From NCBI GenBank assembly GCA_018820855.1, contig JAHJNL010000038.1, positions 1 to 64,000 of the forward strand: 64,000 bases of DNA. Reading direction: 5' to 3'. Position 1 is the stretch's first letter. Each line of letters opens with the position of its first letter. Shown one piece after another: positions 29,915 to 39,202 of the stretch. The position numbers and the translations under genes were made by a program. Under the pieces are notes generated by a model. The model did no database searches. It was not told the origin of the DNA and saw only the letters and a list, made by a program, of their open reading frames with translations. Origin of the DNA: Pseudomonadota bacterium (GTDB lineage Bacteria > Desulfobacterota > Desulfobulbia > Desulfobulbales > Desulfocapsaceae).

Positions 29915-30376
29915 ATGACCAGACAAAAAACATATCAAATAAGAGAACACGGTAGACGATTTACCACCGTCTTTCTGATTGTCGGGTTACTTTTCCTGGT
30001 AAGCTCCTGCGCAGACACTGGATCATCCGACAAATCCGCCTCAAATCTCAACAAAGACTGGGGCATTGAAGTCACCCGACTCCATCTCACGGCAAACGGA
30101 TATATGGTCGATTTCCGCTACCGGGTTTTGGATGCGAAGAAGGCGCAGGATCTGTTTAGTCGGCAAAACAAACCCTACCTCATTGACCAGGCAAGCGGAA
30201 AGGTGGTCGCCGTTCCCAATATTGGTAAAGTCGGGCCCCTCCGTAATTCAAATATGCCGAAGGAAGGGAAGATTTACTGGATGTTTTTCGACAATATTTC
30301 AGGGTTGATCAAAACCGGCAACAAGGTGACCGTGGTCATCGGAGATTTTCGAGCCGAAGACCTGGTTGTTATCTGA
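29915..30376 (+). CDS. Small lipoprotein in the copper-oxidase block
   Basis: A 153-residue protein with an N-terminal membrane segment and a lipobox (FLVSSCAD, Cys about residue 33), so it is probably anchored to a membrane by a lipid. The mature part is beta-rich (VTRLHLTANGYMVDFRYRVLD, then GKVGPLRNSNMPKEGK) and has no metal-binding cluster. It is not a family I can name, though its position between cupredoxins and NosL-like genes suggests an assembly or anchoring role. RBS AGAGGAG precedes the ATG. Confidence 0.65.
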   Translation: MTRQKTYQIREHGRRFTTVFLIVGLLFLVSSCADTGSSDKSASNLNKDWGIEVTRLHLTANGYMVDFRYRVLDAKKAQDLFSRQNKPYLIDQASGKVVAVPNIGKVGPLRNSNMPKEGKIYWMFFDNISGLIKTGNKVTVVIGDFRAEDLVVI

Positions 30377-30452
30377 CGGCAGTCAGTGTAGCGCCAGAGG
30401 CGGATCAGGAAAGATTCACGCAACAGGATTTTACAGGCAAAGGAAGCGGGTT

Positions 30453-32042
30453 ATGAAAGGTATCGTCATTCTCACAGGGATTTTTCTCAGCAATCTTGTC
30501 TGGCTGTTGCCGGGGACAGGGATTGCCGGAGAAATCAGCCCGCGACTGGAGGCAAAGATTGAACGGCTCCAGGCGGATGAGGAGATTGATGTGCTCGTTT
30601 TCCTGGCAGATCAGGTTGATCTCAAGCAATTCAGATCATTGCAAAGAAAGGACCAACGGATCAGCATCAACACTACCCTGAGGAAAAAAGCCGAAAAATC
30701 GCAAAAGACAATCAAACAGTTTTTACGGAAGAGCAATGGTCGGAACATCAAACCATTCTGGATTGTGAACGGACTGGCGGTCACACTCCAGGCAGGAGTC
30801 ATTGCTGAGATAGCCCGGCAGCCTGGGGTGGCTCGGGTAACTCTCGATGGCACCGTCAGCCTGCCGGTAGCGACTGTTTCCAGCTTCACTGGCAATCCCA
30901 CGTGGAACATTGACATCACTGATGCCTGGGAACTCTGGCAACAGGGCTACGATGGAAGCGGCGTTGTTGTGGCCATAATGGACACAGGGGTTGACCTTCA
31001 GCACCAGGATCTGAAAGAGCGCTGGCGGGGAGGGAGCAACTCCTGGTACGATCCCAACGGAGAACATCCCTCCCCCTATGACCATGATGGTCACGGCACC
31101 CGTACCACAGGTATCATCCTCGGCGGTGATGCAGGAGGATCCGCCATTGGTATGGCACCCGGCGCCCGCTGGATAGGGGTCAAAATTTTTAATGATTCCG
31201 GCGTGGCTTCCTACTCCGCCATCCATCTGGGGTTCCAGTGGCTGCTTGACCCGGACAACGATCCGCAAACCGATGACCTGCCTCACCTGGTGAACAATTC
31301 CTGGGGCCTGGACGAACTCCTCAACCAGTGTTTCACCGAGTTTGAAGCGGATATCCAGGCACTGCAGGCAAGCGGCATAGCCGTCAATTTCTCTGCCGGC
31401 AACACCGGCCCCAACCCGGCCTCAAGCATCAGTCCGGCCAACTACCCCGAAAGTTTTGCCGTGGGCGGCGTGGACAGTGATCTGAATGTAGCCGATTTCA
31501 GCAGCCGTGGCCCCTCTGCCTGCAATGGAGGTCTTTATCCAGCAATGGCAGCACCTGCAGTCGACATTCGCACTTCGGACCTTACCTTTGGCGGACTCTT
31601 TGTAGACAATTACGCCGTGGTCTCCGGGACCAGTTTTGCAGTTCCCCACATCACCGGCGCCATGGCCCTGTTAAAAAACGTTCGCCCCTGGCTCACGGCT
31701 GAGGATCTCCAGCTGGTACTGACCCTCTCGGCAGTGGATCTGGGAATTTCAGGCACCGACCACGATTCAGGATACGGCCTGGTCAACATGGCCCAGGCCC
31801 TCGACCTGCTTGAGAATAACACCTGCACAGGCACGAACGGCCACCTCTACTTCAGCATAGACGGTTGTAAAACAACACCTAAGGAAGGAGGAGGAATATT
31901 TCCAGTCATCCAACTGCTCTTAGGCACTACCACAGCACCGCACGAACGCAACAACGGTTCCCCCCAGTCACCTTTGACCGGGAAAAATCCACTTACACAT
32001 TCAATCTTCACCCATGAGGGATATCATGAAAGCACTATATAA
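30453..32042 (+). CDS. Secreted subtilisin-like (S8) serine protease
   Basis: A 529-residue subtilase. Signal peptide MKGIVILTGIFLSNLVWLLP; an inhibitor-I9-like propeptide from about residues 30-140; and a catalytic domain with the triad Asp in AIMDTGVDLQHQD, His in HDGHGTRTTGI and Ser in SGTSFAVPHITGAMAL. The oxyanion Asn is in VNNSWG. The last 60 residues include two Cys (NNTCTG, IDGCKT) and a Pro/Thr-rich tail. It may process the neighbouring secreted proteins. The frame overlaps the next gene's start by 17 bases. Confidence 0.88.
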   Translation: MKGIVILTGIFLSNLVWLLPGTGIAGEISPRLEAKIERLQADEEIDVLVFLADQVDLKQFRSLQRKDQRISINTTLRKKAEKSQKTIKQFLRKSNGRNIKPFWIVNGLAVTLQAGVIAEIARQPGVARVTLDGTVSLPVATVSSFTGNPTWNIDITDAWELWQQGYDGSGVVVAIMDTGVDLQHQDLKERWRGGSNSWYDPNGEHPSPYDHDGHGTRTTGIILGGDAGGSAIGMAPGARWIGVKIFNDSGVASYSAIHLGFQWLLDPDNDPQTDDLPHLVNNSWGLDELLNQCFTEFEADIQALQASGIAVNFSAGNTGPNPASSISPANYPESFAVGGVDSDLNVADFSSRGPSACNGGLYPAMAAPAVDIRTSDLTFGGLFVDNYAVVSGTSFAVPHITGAMALLKNVRPWLTAEDLQLVLTLSAVDLGISGTDHDSGYGLVNMAQALDLLENNTCTGTNGHLYFSIDGCKTTPKEGGGIFPVIQLLLGTTTAPHERNNGSPQSPLTGKNPLTHSIFTHEGYHESTI

Positions 32043-33984
32043 AAAACACATCCTATTGTGGCTTGGACTTACGGTCTCTCTCTTCCTGGTCACTCCAACA
32101 ATTGCCCTGGCGTATCCTGCAATAAGTAGCGCCGATAATACCTATGAGTACATCACCAATGTCACCTTCAATGACATTAACAACACCACAATTGGTGATG
32201 CCGGCGGCTATGGCGACTACTACACTACGCCTACGGGTACAACTACGACTACAGTTGCCCCTGGCTCCACCTATCCCCTCACTGTCACCATCGTTCCCGA
32301 TACCGGTGACAAAATCAGTGCCTTCTTTGACTGGAATCAGGATGGTATCGTTGACGCTGGCGAAGAGGTAGTGATGACGCCGACTATCATCCAGACCATT
32401 GAAACCACCTATTCTGTCACCGTAGCAGTTAACATCCCTGCCAATGCCACTCTGGGAGACATCAGGATGCGAGTAGTTTTGAGCGGCTTTCTTCTGGACA
32501 GTGACCCGGTCCAGAGCTCAGGAATTCTGACATACGGAGAGGCGGAAGACTATAGAATTACCATCGATAATGGCAGCACCGGCCCGATCATTACTGCTAC
32601 GACAGGCGATATCAACGGCACCATTACCCCTGCAGGAGCCGTCGATATCGTCAGTGGTGCGAATCAATCTTTCACCATCGCCCCGAATACAGGCTTTTTT
32701 ATCGATGACGTGCTGGTGGACGGAATCTCTGTAGGTGCGGTGACCAGCTACGATTTTACCAATGTTGTGGCCAATCATACCATCCATGCCATCTTTTCAT
32801 CCACCCTCAGTCATACCATCACAGCCACAGCCGGTCTCAACGGCAATATCACTCCTGCCGGTGCGGTGAGGGTCAATGATGGCGGTAGCAAGACCTTTTC
32901 CATCCTGGCAGCGTCCGGATACCAGGTGGCCGATGTCCTGGTTGACGGGGGAAGTGTGGGAGCAGTATCCTCCCATACCCTCACCAACATTACAGCAGAC
33001 CACACCATTGCGGCCAGTTTCTCCGCAGATGGATATCCGCTCATCAGCTCCACTGATTTCAGCACAGAATGGATCACCAATGTGACCTTTGGCACCATCA
33101 ATAACAGCTCTAATGCTGAAGGTTATGGCTCTTTCCTGGATCTGAGTACTGAAGTGCAGCAGGGCGGTGCATACCCCATTGCCATCACTGTCCTGGCTCA
33201 GGCAGATGAGAACATCAGTGTCTTCATTGACTGGAATCAGGACAATATCTTTGACCCTGGCGAAGAAACCGTAGTGGCCACCCGCTCCCCTGCTGCAGGT
33301 CCCCATTTGGCCACAATCACAGTACCAATCGACGCCACCCTGGGAACCACGAGAATGCGGGTTGTCCTCCGCTATTTCGAATCCGCCGTCAGTTCCGGTG
33401 ATATTGCTACCAATGATTCCGGCGGAGAAGCGGAAGATTATACCATTACCATTGCACCTGCGGTTCCTGCCATCATCGCCTCTGCCGGTGCCAACGGCAC
33501 AATCGCTCCCCCGGGCACCACCTTGCCAGTCTCCGGTGCCAACCTGGACGTGACCATCACAGCAGATGCAGATTTTTTCATCAAAGATGTCCTGGTAGAT
33601 GGAGTAACAGTGGGCGGATCATTTGCATCTCCATTCACTTTCTCCTTTACCAATGTAATAGTCACGCATACGATTCATGCCGAATTTCTCGATAAAGCGG
33701 TCTACACGATCACTGCCACCTCCGGCCCCAACGGGACTATCTCTCCATCAGGTGTGACAGAGGTAGTAGAGGGTAACAGCCAGGTATTCACCATTACCCC
33801 AAATGCGGGATATGTAGTGAAGGATGTGGTGGTCGACAGCGGTTCAGTGGGGACAGCTGCCTCCTATACCTTTCCCAATGTGACAGCACCTCACTCAATC
33901 ACAGCAACCTTTGCCCCGGAACCGCCCCCACCTTTCTCCTGGGCCATGTTTCTTCCGGCAATCATAAAAAACAGAGGGCCTTGA
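32026..33984 (+). CDS. Secreted GEVED-domain protein with four beta-repeats
   Basis: A 652-residue exported protein starting at 32026 after GAGGG; the signal peptide ends near ALAYP. Two GEVED domains are recognised by FFDWNQDGIVDAGEE ... YGEAEDYRITI and FIDWNQDNIFDPGEE ... GGEAEDYTITI, the typical putative calcium-binding adhesion modules. They alternate with four bacterial beta-grasp-type repeats of the form HTITATAGLNGNITPAGAV ... VADVLVDGGSVG. The C-terminus ends in a Pro-rich stretch then SWAMFLPAIIKNRGP, which could be a sorting or anchoring tail. It is probably a surface adhesin or matrix protein of the same cluster. Confidence 0.82.
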   Translation: MKALYKKHILLWLGLTVSLFLVTPTIALAYPAISSADNTYEYITNVTFNDINNTTIGDAGGYGDYYTTPTGTTTTTVAPGSTYPLTVTIVPDTGDKISAFFDWNQDGIVDAGEEVVMTPTIIQTIETTYSVTVAVNIPANATLGDIRMRVVLSGFLLDSDPVQSSGILTYGEAEDYRITIDNGSTGPIITATTGDINGTITPAGAVDIVSGANQSFTIAPNTGFFIDDVLVDGISVGAVTSYDFTNVVANHTIHAIFSSTLSHTITATAGLNGNITPAGAVRVNDGGSKTFSILAASGYQVADVLVDGGSVGAVSSHTLTNITADHTIAASFSADGYPLISSTDFSTEWITNVTFGTINNSSNAEGYGSFLDLSTEVQQGGAYPIAITVLAQADENISVFIDWNQDNIFDPGEETVVATRSPAAGPHLATITVPIDATLGTTRMRVVLRYFESAVSSGDIATNDSGGEAEDYTITIAPAVPAIIASAGANGTIAPPGTTLPVSGANLDVTITADADFFIKDVLVDGVTVGGSFASPFTFSFTNVIVTHTIHAEFLDKAVYTITATSGPNGTISPSGVTEVVEGNSQVFTITPNAGYVVKDVVVDSGSVGTAASYTFPNVTAPHSITATFAPEPPPPFSWAMFLPAIIKNRGP

Positions 33985-34039
33985 CCTGTTCATTGAATTA
34001 CGCTAGGCTATATCTTATATTTTATGTCAAGGAGCCCCT

Positions 34040-34576
34040 ATGAAACCATTTTTTCTCCTATTCTTTATATCCGCCCTTTTTTTCTCCAGTCCACTGTCTG
34101 CCGAAGAGCCATCGGACATTGCTGCACATCCTGCCTGCCAGTACTGCGGAATGTATCGTCATAAATTTGCTCACAGCAGGATGCTGATTGAATATGATGA
34201 CGGCAACACCATCCCCACTTGCTCCATCCACTGCGCTGCCATTGATCTTGCCCTGAAGATCAATACAGCTCCTGCCTCCATCAAGGTTGGGGACTACAAC
34301 ACAAAAGAACTGATAGATGCCGAGACTGCCATCTGGGTCCTGGGTGGTGACATAGATGGTGTCATGTCATTACAGGGAAAGTGGGCATTTGGCAGTCATG
34401 AGGCAGCAGCTGCCTTTGTCGCGGCACATGGCGGCAACATTGCCACCTTTGACGAGGCGATGGAGGTCACCTATACACATATGTATAACGACACCAAGAA
34501 CATTCGCAAAAAACGGCAGAACAAAAAAATGAAGATGATGGAACACCAGAACATGGGTCAGATGCATGACCATTAA
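34040..34576 (+). CDS. NosL-like copper-binding protein with a His/Met-rich tail
   Basis: A 178-residue exported protein (signal peptide MKPFFLLFFISALFFSSPLSA). The NosL core is recognised by CQYCGMYRHKFAHSRMLIEYDDG, matching the CxxCGM motif that binds Cu(I) in NosL, and by the following beta pattern around FGSHEAAAAFVAAHGG. The C-terminal tail KMKMMEHQNMGQMHDH is rich in His and Met, a likely extra copper site. It has no lipobox Cys of the classic NosL type. It is followed two bases later by a second NosL-like gene. Known NosL proteins deliver copper to nitrous oxide reductase, but no nosZ is in this window. Confidence 0.85.
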   Translation: MKPFFLLFFISALFFSSPLSAEEPSDIAAHPACQYCGMYRHKFAHSRMLIEYDDGNTIPTCSIHCAAIDLALKINTAPASIKVGDYNTKELIDAETAIWVLGGDIDGVMSLQGKWAFGSHEAAAAFVAAHGGNIATFDEAMEVTYTHMYNDTKNIRKKRQNKKMKMMEHQNMGQMHDH

Positions 34577-34578
34577 TC

Positions 34579-35121
34579 ATGATTATTCTAAAAAGCCTTC
34601 AACACAATAACAGGAGCGCAGGGAACACCGCTACCCGCCACTGCTCCGGGACACCTGGATTTCTGTTGCTCTCCACCGTTCTTCTTTGCCTTTCCCTGTC
34701 CTCCCCTCTGGCGGCAGAACCGGTAACACCTGGCAATCGAGACCGCTGTCCGATCTGCGGGATGTTTGTCGCCCCCTATCCCGACTGGTTGGCTCAAATC
34801 GAGTTCAAAGACGGCTCCCGCGAGTTCTTTGACGGTCCCAAGGACATGTTCCGCTTCTTTCTGCTACTCCCCGAAAACAATTCCATACGCAGCAGAGAAG
34901 ACATTGCCGCCATTTATGTCACCGAATATTATTCGACAAAAATGATGCAAGCAGATAAGCTGTTCTTTGTAATCGATAGCGATGTCTATGGCCCCATGGG
35001 AAAAGAACTGATTCCCATCCACACCAGGGAGGCAGCCGAAACCTTTAAACGCGACCACAGGGCCAACGCCGTAGTCACCTTTGACCAGGTCACTCGTGAC
35101 ATGCTCTCTGACAACGATTGA
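34579..35121 (+). CDS. Second NosL-like protein
   Basis: A 180-residue protein with a long N-region before its membrane segment (LLLSTVLLCLSLSSPLAAEP). The NosL signature is RCPICGMFVAPYPDWLAQIEFKDG and the rest follows the fold (DGPKDMFRFF, IYVTEYYSTKMM, SDVYGPMG, THTREAAETF-like segment). Unlike its neighbour it lacks the His/Met tail. Two tandem NosL paralogues suggest a donor and relay pair. The start at 34579 is two bases after the previous stop; a later start inside the N-region is possible. Confidence 0.83.
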   Translation: MIILKSLQHNNRSAGNTATRHCSGTPGFLLLSTVLLCLSLSSPLAAEPVTPGNRDRCPICGMFVAPYPDWLAQIEFKDGSREFFDGPKDMFRFFLLLPENNSIRSREDIAAIYVTEYYSTKMMQADKLFFVIDSDVYGPMGKELIPIHTREAAETFKRDHRANAVVTFDQVTRDMLSDND

Positions 35122-35382
35122 TGGCAGCGCAGATCAGCAAACAAAGACTTTATAAACTCTTCACCTGCCTCACTGCGGCATACCTCATATTCAGCGACGA
35201 GAGGCTAACGGCTGAAGAAAAAAGATACCAGGACCCAGCTGACATAATTGTTGGTCTTGAGCCGGGCAGATCAACATGACATCAGTTGCGTTGCTTAGCC
35301 TTCAATATTCAGTCTATTTACTCTGAACAGTTACACCTAGATTAATCCCCCAAAGCCCTTGAGGGTTACGAGCCTCTTACCA

Positions 35383-35718
35383 ATGATACGGACACGCTTT
35401 TTCCTCAGCTGCATCGCACTCCTCCTCATCAGCCTGGCCCTTCTCTCCCTGCACAGTCGGCATGGAAAACAGGTCTGGATAACACAGGAGCTGACACCAA
35501 ACCGGGAACTTGTCGCGCATCTGGCCCTCACCGACCTTGCCCTCTGGACCGAGGCCCGTTACACCCGGCATCCGGCCCTGGCTGATTTTTTCGCCCCTTT
35601 CCAGGATTTCCCTGCCTCCTTTGAACACTTTCCGGCAGGATCCATTATTGCCCCTCATCTGCCCGCCGTGTCCACCACCCTTCGGGTTCGCCGCATCACT
35701 GACGGTTCACCGCAATGA
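35383..35718 (+). CDS. Small protein with one N-terminal membrane helix
   Basis: About 111 residues: an N-terminal hydrophobic helix (FFLSCIALLLISLALLSL) followed by a periplasmic region rich in aromatic and Pro residues. No known motif. The frame is open upstream to 35359; the ATG at 35383 is preferred because it directly precedes the membrane helix. Its stop overlaps the start of the permease gene by four bases, so it is likely an accessory of that ABC transporter. Confidence 0.55.
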   Translation: MIRTRFFLSCIALLLISLALLSLHSRHGKQVWITQELTPNRELVAHLALTDLALWTEARYTRHPALADFFAPFQDFPASFEHFPAGSIIAPHLPAVSTTLRVRRITDGSPQ

Positions 35719-36872
35719 CCCGTTTGTTAAAGATACTTGAATATGGCCTGTCCTCACTTGCCAGGAGAAAATTCAAAAACTTCTCAATCATTGCCATCTA
35801 TTCATTTACCATTGCAGCCCTTGCCTCCATTCTTCTCTTAACCCACTCTTTAAAAGAGATTGCAGTAAATGTTCTGGCCGATGGTCCAGATATAGTCGTG
35901 CAACGACTTACAGGCGGGCGCCACGATCTGATCCCGGCAAACTATACACAAGGCATTGAACAACTGGCTGGCGTGGGCCGCGTCACTCCAAGAATATGGG
36001 GATATTACTATGACAGCCTCTACCAGACCAACTACACCATGCTTGGTGTGCAGCAAGACATGCCGCAACTTGAAATGGTCGAGGGAAGAATGGTTGTAGC
36101 AGATGGTGAATGTACCGTTGGCCAGGGAGTGGCAACAGCCCAGAACGCTGAAATCGGCAACGAGCTCTTACTGATAAACAGCGCCGGCATCGGATCTACC
36201 TGTGAGATAACGGGAATGTTCAAGGCCCGCTCAAATTTATGGACCAACGACCTCATCCTCTTCACCAAGGATGACCTGCAGCGCTTTTTCGCCACGCCCG
36301 CAGGACTGGCAACGGATATAACGGTGGAGGTCTTCAATCCGAAGGAAATACCAGTTGTCGCCCAGAAGATAAGACAATTGTTCCCCGACACTCGGCCAGT
36401 TACAATTAATGAAATCCTGCACACCTACGAGTCGGTTTTCAACTGGCGAAGCGGTATGATGCTCACCATTTTCGCCTCATCCCTGATCGCCTTCTCCATC
36501 CTGGCCTGGGACAAGGCCACCGGCATCAGCGGTGAGGAGAAACAGGAAATCGGCATTCTCAAGGCCATTGGCTGGGACACCGGCGACATCCTTGCCCTGA
36601 AATTCAGCGAAGGATCCGTTATCTCCGTCACCGCCTTCCTGCTCGGAATATTTTTTGCCTATATCCATGTATTTCTCCTGGGTGCCCCACTCCTTGTGCC
36701 GGTACTCAAAGGCTGGTCAGTCCTCTTTCCCCCTCTCCATCTTGTCCCCTACGTTAATATGTATCAAATTTTCACTCTGGGCTTTTTGACAATTGTTCCC
36801 TATATGGCCAGCACTGTTATTCCATCATGGAAAAGTGCGATCACCGATCCGGAAAGTATCATGAGAGGGTGA
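35715..36872 (+). CDS. FtsX/MacB-type ABC transporter permease
   Basis: A 385-residue inner-membrane protein with the FtsX/MacB architecture: one N-terminal helix (FSIIAIYSFTIAALASILLL), a periplasmic domain of about 200 residues, then three C-terminal helices. The cytoplasmic coupling motif EEKQEIGILKAIGWDTGDI matches the family pattern (RxEIGxLKAxGxxxxxI). These transporters drive lipoprotein release or mechanical work on periplasmic partners and usually do not pass a small solute through the membrane. It fills the place that NosFY has in nos clusters. It overlaps its upstream gene by four bases and is six bases before its ATPase. Confidence 0.88.
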   Translation: MTRLLKILEYGLSSLARRKFKNFSIIAIYSFTIAALASILLLTHSLKEIAVNVLADGPDIVVQRLTGGRHDLIPANYTQGIEQLAGVGRVTPRIWGYYYDSLYQTNYTMLGVQQDMPQLEMVEGRMVVADGECTVGQGVATAQNAEIGNELLLINSAGIGSTCEITGMFKARSNLWTNDLILFTKDDLQRFFATPAGLATDITVEVFNPKEIPVVAQKIRQLFPDTRPVTINEILHTYESVFNWRSGMMLTIFASSLIAFSILAWDKATGISGEEKQEIGILKAIGWDTGDILALKFSEGSVISVTAFLLGIFFAYIHVFLLGAPLLVPVLKGWSVLFPPLHLVPYVNMYQIFTLGFLTIVPYMASTVIPSWKSAITDPESIMRG

Positions 36873-36878
36873 TGAAGA

Positions 36879-37571
36879 ATGCCACTGATCATTAAGACTG
36901 AGCATGTCAGCAAATATTACAATCGACACAAACCTGACGAAGTGAGGGCTTTGGATGACGTATCTCTGACAATAGCCCAAGGGGAAGCCCTTGTTCTCAA
37001 TGGTGCCAGCGGGTCCGGAAAAACAACCCTCCTCAGCCTGATAGGGTGCATGGCTCGTCCTACTTCCGGAAGTGTCTCCATCCAGGACAAAGAGGTCTCC
37101 AAATTACCGGAGAGATTCCTTACCGACATCCGCAGGCAGACCTTTGGTTTCATCTTTCAGCAGCTCAATCTGATCAGAAATATCAGTGTGATGGAGAACA
37201 TCCAGCTTCCGCTTTATCCAAGCGCAATCCCTATGAGAGAGATGAACAGGCGGGCAATAGAGATCCTGACACGACTCAACATCCTCAACAAGGCACGAAT
37301 GAAAGTGTCTGCCTTATCCGGAGGAGAGCAACAACGCGTAGCCATTGCCAGGGCCCTGATCAACCAACCGCAAATCATTATTGCCGATGAACCCACAGCT
37401 CATCTGGACAGTTCCCTTGCCGCAGAACTGCTTGAAATTCTCTCCGAGCTTAACAGGGGCGGAAAGACAGTGGTGATTGCCACTCACGACCCCTATGTTT
37501 CCAGGCACAGACTAATCGACCGGATCATCCGCATGCGGGACGGTCGCATCATAGGCGGATCAGAACCATGA
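36879..37571 (+). CDS. ABC transporter ATP-binding protein (LolD/MacB-type)
   Basis: A 230-residue nucleotide-binding subunit with Walker A GASGSGKTTLL, Q-loop FIFQQLNL, signature LSGGEQQRVAIARAL, Walker B IIIADEPTAHLDS and the switch His in VVIATHDPYVS. The FQQ(L/F)NL sequence is typical of the MacB/LolD subgroup, which pairs with FtsX-type permeases such as the one just upstream. The next gene overlaps its end by four bases, implying a single translation-coupled unit. Confidence 0.93.
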   Translation: MPLIIKTEHVSKYYNRHKPDEVRALDDVSLTIAQGEALVLNGASGSGKTTLLSLIGCMARPTSGSVSIQDKEVSKLPERFLTDIRRQTFGFIFQQLNLIRNISVMENIQLPLYPSAIPMREMNRRAIEILTRLNILNKARMKVSALSGGEQQRVAIARALINQPQIIIADEPTAHLDSSLAAELLEILSELNRGGKTVVIATHDPYVSRHRLIDRIIRMRDGRIIGGSEP

Positions 37572-38575
37572 TGCTGCACCCGGGAATCCTTGCCCTGCTG
37601 CTCGGCTCGGCAATCTCCTTCTTTCTGGTTTTCTACGCCTCTATCCTCGGCCTGATAATAATGACGCACTGGGACTTTACCTCCAGTTCCGAAGGACAGC
37701 TGCTCCTCGAGCGCAAGACATACCTCATCTCAACCATTGTCGGCATGGTTTTGGGCTTCACCCTCTTTTCCGGCCTGCTCTTTCTCTATACAATCGACGA
37801 CATCCACTCCCTGTTTGTCGGAGCCATGTGCGGTACCGGGACCCTGAATGCCAACCCCATCGGCTGGCTGGTTCTGCTGTCCAAAGGGATCATCTTTTTT
37901 TGTGCTTCCCTGTGGGTGATTTTCAACCACCTCGACCAGCACTGTGAAGATGCCCCCTTGGTCAGATACAAATATGGTGCCTTACTGATACTGGCTCTGC
38001 TACTCGGTGCCGACCTGGTACTTCAGAGCTACTTTTTTTCCGGCCTGCATCCGGAAAAAATCACCTCCTGCTGCGGCTCTCTGTTCGGATCCGGTTCCGC
38101 AACTGTTGCCGGCGAACTTGCAGCTTTTCCTCCGGGCAGAACCATGTGGATCTTTTATGGTGCGGCATGCTGCTACCTGCTCTCTATCCTCCTCTGCCTG
38201 ATCAGTCACTCCTGGTTGCTTCGCATTCTCCTGCTCATTGAATCCCTGTTGCTCTTGCCTATTTCTCTGACCTCTGTCATTTCTTTTATTTCTCTCTATA
38301 TATACCAGATGCCGTCCCACCATTGCCCCTTTGACATGATCCAAAAAAATTACTACTTTATCGGATATCCCCTGTATATGGGTCTGTTTGGAGGTATTCT
38401 GTTTGGACTTGTCCCCGGTCTCTGTCTGTTGTTGCGCAACACAGCAAGCCTGAACCGGGAAATCGAAAAAAGGGAAAAACGTTGGCTCATCCAGGCGTTC
38501 CTCTTTTTTTCCATTTTCCTGACCATATCCACCTGGCCCATACTCTTCGGCAAGTTTCAGCTCTTCGCCTACTGA
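37568..38575 (+). CDS. Cys-rich polytopic membrane protein of unknown function
   Basis: A 335-residue protein with about eight membrane helices. Conserved-looking cysteines lie at the membrane edges: AMCGTGTLNANPIGW, TSCCGSLFGSGS, and MPSHHCPFDM with an adjacent His pair. This is reminiscent of copper- or heme-handling membrane proteins, and the position in an operon with NosL and SCO1 proteins supports a copper-related task. It is not a family I can name with certainty. It overlaps the ATPase gene by four bases. Confidence 0.7.
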   Translation: MMLHPGILALLLGSAISFFLVFYASILGLIIMTHWDFTSSSEGQLLLERKTYLISTIVGMVLGFTLFSGLLFLYTIDDIHSLFVGAMCGTGTLNANPIGWLVLLSKGIIFFCASLWVIFNHLDQHCEDAPLVRYKYGALLILALLLGADLVLQSYFFSGLHPEKITSCCGSLFGSGSATVAGELAAFPPGRTMWIFYGAACCYLLSILLCLISHSWLLRILLLIESLLLLPISLTSVISFISLYIYQMPSHHCPFDMIQKNYYFIGYPLYMGLFGGILFGLVPGLCLLLRNTASLNREIEKREKRWLIQAFLFFSIFLTISTWPILFGKFQLFAY

Positions 38576-38623
38576 CGTATGCCCCATACACAGAAAAACA
38601 TTTTTTCAACCAAGAGGTCCTCC

Positions 38624-39202
38624 GTGACAACCATGACACGCTCCGTCTTTCTCCCCTTCATTTCATTTTTCCTCCTCCTCACCCTTGGTGCGAGCACGAC
38701 TCTGGCCAAACCGCGTTATAACAGGACAGTGGAGGAGTACAAAATTCCAGACATCACTCTGATCAATCAGGATGGAGAAAAAGTTCGACTGGTGGAATAC
38801 CTGGACACGGGAAAACCTGTCATCCTTGAATTCATCTTTGCTACCTGCACCACCATCTGCCCGATTCTTTCCATCGGTTTTACCAATCTGCAGGAGAAAT
38901 TGGGTCCGGAAGCAGCCAATCTTCGCCTGGTCTCCATCTCCATTGATCCTGAACACGACACCCCCGAGGTCATGAAATCCTATCTGCAGCGCTATGAAGC
39001 CCAGCCTGGATGGGATTTTCTCACAGGAAGTATCAGCGATATCAACCAGACCATGCGGGCATTCGACGCATATGTCTCTGATAAGATGGGACACCGGCCC
39101 CTCATTTTTCTCCACTCGCCAAAAGAAAACACATGGGTTCGCATCGATGGCCTGATGAGCGGAAAAGAGCTGAAAGATGAATATCTTCGGCTCAAGAAAT
39201 AA
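38624..39202 (+). CDS. SCO1/SenC-family copper chaperone
   Basis: A protein of about 192 residues with a thioredoxin fold. A signal or anchor helix (FLPFISFFLLLTLGAS) is followed by the copper motif FATCTTICPILS (CxxxCP). The distal metal-binding His is less obvious; HRPLIFLHSP and the region around SDKMGH are candidates. SCO1 proteins deliver copper to the CuA site of oxidases and, in some bacteria, to other copper enzymes. The GTG at 38624 has a GAGGT six bases upstream; alternative starts are ATG 38579, right after the previous stop, and ATG 38633. It closes the copper-oxidase block. Confidence 0.85.
   Translation: MTTMTRSVFLPFISFFLLLTLGASTTLAKPRYNRTVEEYKIPDITLINQDGEKVRLVEYLDTGKPVILEFIFATCTTICPILSIGFTNLQEKLGPEAANLRLVSISIDPEHDTPEVMKSYLQRYEAQPGWDFLTGSISDINQTMRAFDAYVSDKMGHRPLIFLHSPKENTWVRIDGLMSGKELKDEYLRLKK

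Noticed and set aside
32026-33984. Repeats in the GEVED gene as a mobile or tandem DNA repeat
   Set aside because: Repetition is at protein-domain level and diverged; no DNA-level tandem units.
20238-39202. Reading the block as a nitrous oxide reductase cluster
   Set aside because: NosL-, NosD- and NosFY-like parts are present but there is no nosZ (no CuZ/CuA protein); the copper proteins are multicopper-oxidase cupredoxins.
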